A DNA stretch of 11,732 bases from Erysipelotrichaceae bacterium UBA6182. Lineage in GTDB: Bacteria > Bacillota_I > Bacilli_A > Erysipelotrichales > Erysipelotrichaceae. Below are positions 7,520 to 11,732 of the stretch, piece after piece (position 1 is the first letter of the stretch; each line of letters opens with the position of its first letter). The notes below the pieces were generated by a model. That model was given only the letters and a program-made list of their open reading frames with translations, had not been told where the DNA came from and ran no database searches. Position numbers and translations under genes: made by a program. The DNA is taken from the NCBI GenBank assembly GCA_002422065.1, contig DITO01000280.1, positions 1-11,732 of the forward strand, given 5' to 3'.

Positions 7520-7547
7520 TTGACAACTTACTCATATATGGTACACT
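7520..7547 (+). promoter_or_regulatory. Extended -10 promoter of the rplJ-rplL operon
   Basis: TTGACA (7520-7525) is followed after 16 bases by TACACT (7542-7547), preceded by TGG as an extended -10 element. The expected transcript start is near 7554, leaving a leader of about 140 bases before rplJ. Confidence 0.8.
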
Positions 7548-7555
7548 TATAACGC

Positions 7556-7670
7556 TATCAAAACCAAAGACAGTAACGGCCAAATCGGGCTTAATCATGT
7601 TACCGAGGAAAAAGATCAACTTTTTGCTCGTGTCTCTAGATACGAGTTTATTAATTTGTAGGGTTTGATA
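7556..7670 (+). promoter_or_regulatory. L10 leader (ribosomal protein L10/L12 autoregulatory RNA)
   Basis: In Firmicutes this leader binds the L10-L12 complex and represses its own operon by mimicking the 23S rRNA site. The closing stem is TATCAAA (7556-7562) with TTTGATA (7664-7670). Inside it is the characteristic CCAAAGACAG (7564-7573). The GTAAC at 7573-7577 pairs with GTTAC (7599-7603), followed by the conserved CCGAGG. A second hairpin pairs CTCGTGTC (7628-7635) with GATACGAG (7639-7646) through one G-U pair. The conserved blocks match the L10 leader family as I recall it; no covariance search was possible. Confidence 0.85.
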
Positions 7671-7696
7671 CAAAACAAGAAGGAGGTAACAACCCA

Positions 7697-8188
7697 ATGA
7701 ATCAAGCGGTCATTGATGCGAAAAAACTCGTTGTTGAAGAAATTCAATCGAAAATCGCAACAAGTTCATCTACAGTCGTAGTTGAATATCGTGGTTTATC
7801 TGTGGCTCAACTCACTACCCTTCGTCGTAAGCTTCGCGCTGAGAACATTGATTTCAAAGTCTACAAGAACTCAATGTCACAACGTGCTGCTGAAGCAAGT
7901 GGATATAGTGATTTAGCTGCAACCTTAACCGGACCAAACGCAATGGCATTCTCAGACGATGCAGTTGCACCAGCTCGTGTTTTAGCTGAATTCGCTAAGA
8001 AGAATAAAGCACTCGTTATTAAAAGCGGAGTTGTTGAAGGAAGAGTTGTTGACGCTGCTGGCTTAAGCACAATCGCAACACTACCAAACCGCGACGGAAT
8101 GATTTCCATGTTACTTGGAATGTTCCAATCACCAGTACGCAATTTTGCGTACGCAGTACAGCAAATTGCTGACCAAAAAGAACAATAG
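7697..8188 (+). CDS. rplJ: 50S ribosomal protein L10
   Basis: L10 (163 aa) anchors the L7/L12 stalk to 23S rRNA at the factor-binding site. The N-terminal RNA-binding domain is clear: TVVVEYRGLSVAQLTTLRRK, then the VYKNSMSQRAA segment and LTGPNAMAF. The C-terminal helix, which binds L12 dimers, begins near SMLLGMFQSPVRNFAYAVQQ. Length is typical for bacteria. AAGGAGGT at 7680-7687, nine bases before the ATG, is a near-perfect ribosome binding site. As the family's repressor, L10 is expected to act on the leader just upstream. The operon lacks the usual rplK-rplA genes on its 5' side; a PadR/HAAS unit and flagellar genes are there instead. Confidence 0.98.
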   Translation: MNQAVIDAKKLVVEEIQSKIATSSSTVVVEYRGLSVAQLTTLRRKLRAENIDFKVYKNSMSQRAAEASGYSDLAATLTGPNAMAFSDDAVAPARVLAEFAKKNKALVIKSGVVEGRVVDAAGLSTIATLPNRDGMISMLLGMFQSPVRNFAYAVQQIADQKEQ

Positions 8189-8202
8189 GAGGATCCATTA
8201 TC

Positions 8203-8574
8203 ATGGCAAAATTAACTGCAACTCAAGTCATTGAGTCCTTAAAGGAAATGACGATCTTAGAATTAAACGACCTCGTTAAAGCAATCGAAGAAGAATTCGG
8301 TGTAACTGCTGCTGCTCCAGCTGCTGCTGCTGCTGTTGCTGCTGCTCCAGTTGAAGAAGAAATCAAAGACGTATCTGTAATCTTAAAAGAAGTTGGCGCA
8401 TCAAAAGTTGGTGTTATCAAAGTTGTTCGCGAAATCACAGGCTTAGGCTTAGTTGAAGCGAAAGGCTTAGTTGACAAAGCTCCAATTGCAATCAAAGAAA
8501 ACTTAAGACCAGAAGCTGCTGATGAAATCAAAGCTAAACTTGTTGAAGCTGGCGCAACTGTAGAAATTAAGTAA
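8203..8574 (+). CDS. rplL: 50S ribosomal protein L7/L12
   Basis: L7/L12 (123 aa) forms the mobile stalk dimers that recruit translation GTPases. The N-terminal dimerisation and L10-binding domain (about 1-33) contains VIESLKEMTILELNDLVKAI. It is followed by an Ala/Pro/Val hinge (residues 36-49), written almost entirely with GCT codons at 8308-8349. The globular C-terminal domain carries VGVIKVVREITGLGLVEAKG and ends EAGATVEIK. AGGAGG at 8187-8192 overlaps the rplJ stop, coupling the pair. Because L12 is needed in several copies per ribosome, expression above both rplJ and the downstream polymerase genes is expected. Confidence 0.98.
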   Translation: MAKLTATQVIESLKEMTILELNDLVKAIEEEFGVTAAAPAAAAAVAAAPVEEEIKDVSVILKEVGASKVGVIKVVREITGLGLVEAKGLVDKAPIAIKENLRPEAADEIKAKLVEAGATVEIK

Positions 8575-8584
8575 TCATTTCACT

Positions 8585-8609
8585 CAAAACGTTTTGCAAC
8601 TTAAGTTGC
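8585..8609. repeat. Two abutting perfect palindromes between rplL and the methyltransferase gene
   Basis: CAAAACGTTTTG (8585-8596) and GCAACTTAAGTTGC (8596-8609) are each perfect palindromes and share the G at 8596. As RNA the second could fold with a TTAA loop and five pairs, but no T-run follows, so this is not a standard terminator. It may be a processing site, a weak attenuator or a protein-binding site. Confidence 0.6.
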
Positions 8610-8624
8610 GCGTGGAGGTGAACC

Positions 8625-9215
8625 ATGAATCATTATTTTAAATCAACGCATAAAAACCCTTTAAACCGGAAAAGGATTCTTTTCCGGTTTTTGGGCGTTG
8701 ATATGGAATTTGAAAGTCATGAGAATATCTTTTCAAAAGATCATGTGGATGAAGGGACTCAGTTATTGCTGAGTACACTTCCAACACTTCAAAATGAATT
8801 AGAAATATTAGATTTAGGATGTGGATATGGTGTTGTTGGAATCTCTGTTAAGAAGGTTTACAAACAAACTAATGTACTATGTTCCGACATAAATGAAGAT
8901 GCTTTAGCATTATGTGAATTAAATGCTAACTTAAATGAAGTTGATATTCAGTGTATTCATAGTAATGGTTTTCAAAACATCCATCAATCTTTTGATTGGG
9001 TCTTGTTTAACCCACCTATACGGGTAGGTAAAGCTATATTGCTTCCTTTATATCTTGAGTGTATGAAACATCTCAAAGAACAAGGAACCTTATGGATGGT
9101 CATTAGAAAAGACAAAGGTGCTCAAAGTACAATGAATTTTCTAATTAATCAAGGATATCAAGTAAAAAAGGTAACCCAAGACAAAGGCTTTTGGATTATT
9201 GCATGTATACATTGA
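8625..9215 (+). CDS. ybxB: YbxB/RsmC-like class I SAM-dependent methyltransferase
   Basis: A 196-aa Rossmann-fold methyltransferase, equivalent in position and sequence to ybxB of B. subtilis, which also lies between rplL and rpoB. The SAM-binding motif I is ILDLGCGYGVVGI (61-73), the acidic residue after strand 2 is D88 (CSDIN), and the catalytic motif IV is NPPIR (129-133). That NPP-type motif indicates methylation of an exocyclic amino group. RsmC, the best studied relative, makes m2G1207 in 16S rRNA; this protein corresponds to its catalytic half only, so the target is inferred. The start at 8625 follows GGAGGTG (8614-8620). It is supported by the family-like N-terminus HYF, then FSKDHVDEGTQLLL. 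A strong hairpin lies within codons 13-22. Confidence 0.92.
   Translation: MNHYFKSTHKNPLNRKRILFRFLGVDMEFESHENIFSKDHVDEGTQLLLSTLPTLQNELEILDLGCGYGVVGISVKKVYKQTNVLCSDINEDALALCELNANLNEVDIQCIHSNGFQNIHQSFDWVLFNPPIRVGKAILLPLYLECMKHLKEQGTLWMVIRKDKGAQSTMNFLINQGYQVKKVTQDKGFWIIACIH
8663..8692 (+). terminator. Terminator-like hairpin inside the start of the methyltransferase gene (candidate attenuator)
   Basis: AAACCGGAAAAG (8663-8674) pairs perfectly with CTTTTCCGGTTT (8679-8690) across a GATT loop. The right arm ends in TTTTT (8688-8692). This has the form of a canonical intrinsic terminator for + strand transcription, yet it is coding sequence. An upstream AAAAACC (8652-8658) can instead pair with GGTTTTT (8686-8692), giving a possible competing fold. 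The structure is seen directly; partial termination here is inference. Confidence 0.7.
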
Positions 9216-9240
9216 CTTTTAAGAGGAAGTTTGTTAAAAT
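9212..9240 (+). promoter_or_regulatory. Extended -10 promoter upstream of rpoB
   Basis: TTGACT (9212-9217) and TAAAAT (9235-9240) are 17 bases apart, with TGT just before the -10 as an extended element. The -35 overlaps the stop codon of the methyltransferase gene (9213-9215). The expected start near 9247 would give a leader of about 75 bases for rpoB. Confidence 0.75.
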
Positions 9241-9268
9241 TAGAAATTGCTTAATCAATAATTATAAT
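9240..9268 (+). promoter_or_regulatory. Possible second rpoB promoter
   Basis: A perfect TATAAT stands at 9263-9268. The hexamer 17 bases upstream, TTAGAA (9240-9245), matches the -35 consensus poorly (3 of 6), so the promoter would be weak or need an activator. It would give a leader of about 45 bases. Confidence 0.35.
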
Positions 9269-9303
9269 AGGGGATTCATACCCTTTTGTGGTTGTGATTG
9301 ATT
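9253..9303 (+). promoter_or_regulatory. Potential structured 5' leader of rpoB
   Basis: AATCAAT (9253-9259) can pair with ATTGATT (9297-9303), enclosing a small hairpin of GGGG (9270-9273) with CCCT (9281-9284). The outer right arm ends three bases before the rpoB Shine-Dalgarno region. It matches no leader family I recognise, and pairing is based on simple complementarity only. Confidence 0.35.
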
Positions 9304-9321
9304 TAGGAAAGGAAGGCTTGC

Positions 9322-11732
9322 ATGAGTATTAAACAGTCATATCGCCTGACAAAATTTGGAAGTAAAGCTCAACGCAGAGATTATTCAAAAGTCTCTGGAG
9401 AACACGATTTACCTAACTTAGTAGAGATTCAAACTGATTCCTTCGAATGGTTTCAAAAGACGGGAATACAAGAAGTGTTTGATGAGATTTATCCGATTGA
9501 AAACTATAACAAAAATATTAGACTTGAGTTTTTAGATTACTGGTTCGAGAAACCAAAATATGATGTGCTTGAATGCAAAATTAGAGAGGCAAACTATGCC
9601 GCTCCTTTACGTGCGAAAATGAAGCTCACAATCTTAGATTCTCAAACTAAAGAACTTATTGAAAAAGTGGAAGAAATATTCTTAGGAGATTTCCCATTGA
9701 TGACTGAATCAGGAACATTCATTGTGAATGGTGCTGAACGTGTCATTGTTTCCCAAATTGTTCGCTCTCCTGGAGCTTATTATGAATTAACTACTGAAGA
9801 TAAATCGAATAAAGAAATCTTTATGGCAGAAGTCATTCCATCACGTGGGACTTGGCTTGAGTTCTTAACTGATGCTCGTAAACAAGCATTAGGACGCATT
9901 ATTAATATGCGTGTTGATCGTAAACGTAAAATCTTATCGACTATTCTAATGAAAGCAATTGGTTTATCGCTTGATTTAGAAAAAGGGGAAGATGGTCTTG
10001 AAACACAAAGCTTCAAGCAGTTTTTACGCACTTTAAAACTTCCAGTTCATGAAGATTTAGAAGTCCTTTCAGAGCAACGTGAATTCTTAAATCAATACAT
10101 CCTTTTATATGCTGCATATTTTGGTAATTATGAAGAAGTTGCTAATACACTTGTTAGCGATAAAGTTAAAACAACTCAAGAAGCAATGTTATCTCTATAT
10201 GAGAATCAACGTTCTGATGAAGTTGCAACTTTAGATGGTGCTATTAACTTACTTAATGCAAAATTCTTCGATTATCGTCGTTATGACTTAACTAAAGCGG
10301 GTCGTTACAAACTTAATAAGAAACTTTCTGCTGCAAACCGTACTGAAGGTCATGTGTTCAATGAAGACATTATTGATCATAACGGTGTTGTTGTCTTTGA
10401 AAAAGGAACACGTGTTACACGTAATGTGCGTAATGAACTAAGAGATATCTTAGCTGCTGGACATTACATGAATGCATTCCCTATCAATCACTTGTTTGCA
10501 CATCCAGATACAGTATCTGTAAGTCCATCACTTAACCTTGCATTGAGAAATCGTGTTGTTGCAAATGACATTGTTTTATCAACTGGTGAAGTTATTGAGC
10601 GTGGAACTGTATTAACAGATAAAGAAATCGTTCAAGTTCAATCACTATCAACAATTGATGTATTTGGTGGGGTAGTCGCAAATGAAGTTTCAGTGAATGC
10701 TGAAAATCTTCGTTCAACCATCAATTATGGACAAAGACTCTTTGTTCTTAATCGTATATTAGTGGATGGGGTCGACTTTAGTGTAGATGATAAGATTGTT
10801 GTTAAACCTTTCCCATTCTTATCAGAATCAAAAGACAAAATTACTTCACTTCCTAACAAACATGTGGATGCATTATTAAAACTTGCTCTTGAAGGTCATG
10901 ATATTAAGATGTATCTAGTTGGAGCTGCAGTTCAAGAACTACGTATTTTAGTGGATGATTCCGATCATGAAGTTAAGATTTGTGGTATTGATCCATTATC
11001 TCAAGCGAAGACAGTCACTGTCTCTGACATGATTGTTTCCTTCTCATACTTATTCAATATGTTTGATGGTGTTGGTGATGTTGATGATATTGACCAATTA
11101 GGTAACCGTCGTATTCGTACTGTTGGAGAACTTATTCAAAACCAATTCCGTATTGGATTATCTCGTATGGAACGTGTTGTTAAAGAAAGAATGTCTATTA
11201 CAGAAGTGGCAGCATTAACGCCTAAAAACTTAACTAACATTCGTCCATTAACAGCTTCAATTAAAGAATTCTTCTCATCCTCACAGTTATCTCAATTTAT
11301 GGATCAAACTAATCCACTTGCTGAGTTAACGAATAAACGTCGTATTTCTGCCTTAGGACCTGGGGGATTAACCCGTGAGCGTGCTGGTTATGAAGTGCGT
11401 GACGTTCATTCATCTCACTATGGTCGTATTTGTCCAGTAGAAACACCAGAAGGACCTAACATTGGTCTTATCTCAAACTTAACAACTTATGGTCGTGTGA
11501 ATGAATATGGATTTATTCAAACACCGTATCGTAAAGTTAATAAAGATTTTAGTGTATCTGATGAAGTAATCTACTTATCATCCGATGACGAATTTGATTA
11601 CGTTATTGCGCAAGCAAACGAGGTTGTTAATCGTTTCCTTGTAAATGATCGCGTTGTTGTTCGTCATAAAGGTGAAAACGTTATTATGCCTAAAGAAGAA
11701 GTAGAACTTGCAGACGTTTCACCTAAGCAAAT
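9322..11732 (+). CDS. rpoB: RNA polymerase beta subunit (RpoB), 3' end outside the window
   Basis: The first 803 codons of RpoB are present; the frame is open to the window edge. The start ATG follows a purine-rich stretch with GGAAAGG (9306-9312) and AGGAAGG (9310-9316). Conserved blocks include the N-terminal LPNLVEIQTDSFEWF, MTESGTFIVNGAERVIVSQI and RNAP-core segments such as NQFRIGLSRMERVV. The rifampicin region is SSQLSQFMDQTNPLAELTNK then RRISALGPGGLTRERAGYEV. Codon 671 (AAT, 11332-11334) is Asn where E. coli has His526. Compared with B. subtilis from memory, about 40 extra residues fall near 220-262 and about 130 near 340-560. The second block contains two similar segments (335-376 and 404-442). 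Neither insertion disrupts the frame, so the gene looks functional. Confidence 0.98.
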   Translation, partial: MSIKQSYRLTKFGSKAQRRDYSKVSGEHDLPNLVEIQTDSFEWFQKTGIQEVFDEIYPIENYNKNIRLEFLDYWFEKPKYDVLECKIREANYAAPLRAKMKLTILDSQTKELIEKVEEIFLGDFPLMTESGTFIVNGAERVIVSQIVRSPGAYYELTTEDKSNKEIFMAEVIPSRGTWLEFLTDARKQALGRIINMRVDRKRKILSTILMKAIGLSLDLEKGEDGLETQSFKQFLRTLKLPVHEDLEVLSEQREFLNQYILLYAAYFGNYEEVANTLVSDKVKTTQEAMLSLYENQRSDEVATLDGAINLLNAKFFDYRRYDLTKAGRYKLNKKLSAANRTEGHVFNEDIIDHNGVVVFEKGTRVTRNVRNELRDILAAGHYMNAFPINHLFAHPDTVSVSPSLNLALRNRVVANDIVLSTGEVIERGTVLTDKEIVQVQSLSTIDVFGGVVANEVSVNAENLRSTINYGQRLFVLNRILVDGVDFSVDDKIVVKPFPFLSESKDKITSLPNKHVDALLKLALEGHDIKMYLVGAAVQELRILVDDSDHEVKICGIDPLSQAKTVTVSDMIVSFSYLFNMFDGVGDVDDIDQLGNRRIRTVGELIQNQFRIGLSRMERVVKERMSITEVAALTPKNLTNIRPLTASIKEFFSSSQLSQFMDQTNPLAELTNKRRISALGPGGLTRERAGYEVRDVHSSHYGRICPVETPEGPNIGLISNLTTYGRVNEYGFIQTPYRKVNKDFSVSDEVIYLSSDDEFDYVIAQANEVVNRFLVNDRVVVRHKGENVIMPKEEVELADVSPKQ

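Noticed and set aside
7509..7697. 62-aa open frame on the - strand in the rplJ leader
   Set aside because: The region is explained by the promoter and L10 leader structure; no - strand promoter or ribosome binding site is evident.
7861..8142. 93-aa open frame on the - strand over rplJ
   Set aside because: Shadow of a strongly conserved ribosomal protein gene; no family resemblance.
8223..8531. 102-aa open frame on the - strand over rplL
   Set aside because: Antisense shadow of the GCT-rich L7/L12 gene; low-complexity Ser/Ala product with no ribosome binding site.
8703..8705. Met27 as the true start of the methyltransferase, which would place the hairpin in an intergenic region
   Set aside because: Residues 1-26 (starting NHYF) resemble the YbxB N-terminus and the ATG at 8625 has a good ribosome binding site; no comparable site precedes 8703.
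9780..10031. 83-aa open frame on the - strand over rpoB
   Set aside because: It lies wholly within conserved rpoB coding sequence, with no start signals or recognisable motif.

Overview
This window comes from a low-GC Gram-positive bacterium with AT-rich codon use, strong AGGAGG-type ribosome binding sites and sigma-A-type promoters. The rpoB rifampicin region carries Asn at the position of E. coli His526, as reported for Spiroplasma citri. RpoB also has an enlarged region ahead of that site. Together these suggest a Firmicute of the Erysipelotrichia/Mollicutes-related branch that still makes flagella. This placement is inference, and I do not name a genus. All genes lie on the + strand and no stretch over 300 bases lacks a gene.

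Region 1 (1-6068) is the distal part of a late flagellar operon: the end of flgK, flgL, a DUF6470/YviE-like gene, fliW, csrA, an unrecognised 121-aa helical protein, fliD and fliS. The order resembles the Bacillus subtilis flgK-flgL-yviE-fliW-csrA-hag-flaG-fliD-fliS-fliT cluster. However, no flagellin (hag) or flaG gene lies between csrA and fliD, and the 121-aa gene takes their place. Genes overlap or are separated by at most 24 bases, so they are probably one translationally coupled transcript. It ends at a clear intrinsic terminator (6090-6118). The products are hook-filament junction proteins (FlgK, FlgL), the filament cap (FliD), the flagellin chaperone (FliS) and the FliW/CsrA post-transcriptional switch.

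Region 2 (6118-7503) is a two-gene unit with its own consensus promoter, overlaid by inverted repeats. It encodes a PadR-family repressor and a HAAS-domain multi-pass membrane protein. It closes with a terminator whose stem includes the stop codon.

Region 3 (7520-end) is the rplJ-rplL / RNA polymerase cluster. An extended -10 promoter precedes an L10 leader (autoregulatory ribosomal protein leader), followed by rplJ (L10), rplL (L7/L12), a YbxB/RsmC-like methyltransferase, and the first 803 codons of rpoB, which runs off the window. Three features could set the ratio of L10/L12 to RNA polymerase: the L10 leader, a canonical terminator-like hairpin inside the start of the methyltransferase gene, and a new extended -10 promoter just upstream of rpoB.

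The least explained items are the intragenic hairpin, the enlarged and possibly duplicated RpoB region, the natural Asn in the rifampicin pocket, the PadR operator array and the uncharacterised flagellar gene. I saw no CRISPR array, tRNA, rRNA, insertion sequence or phage gene.
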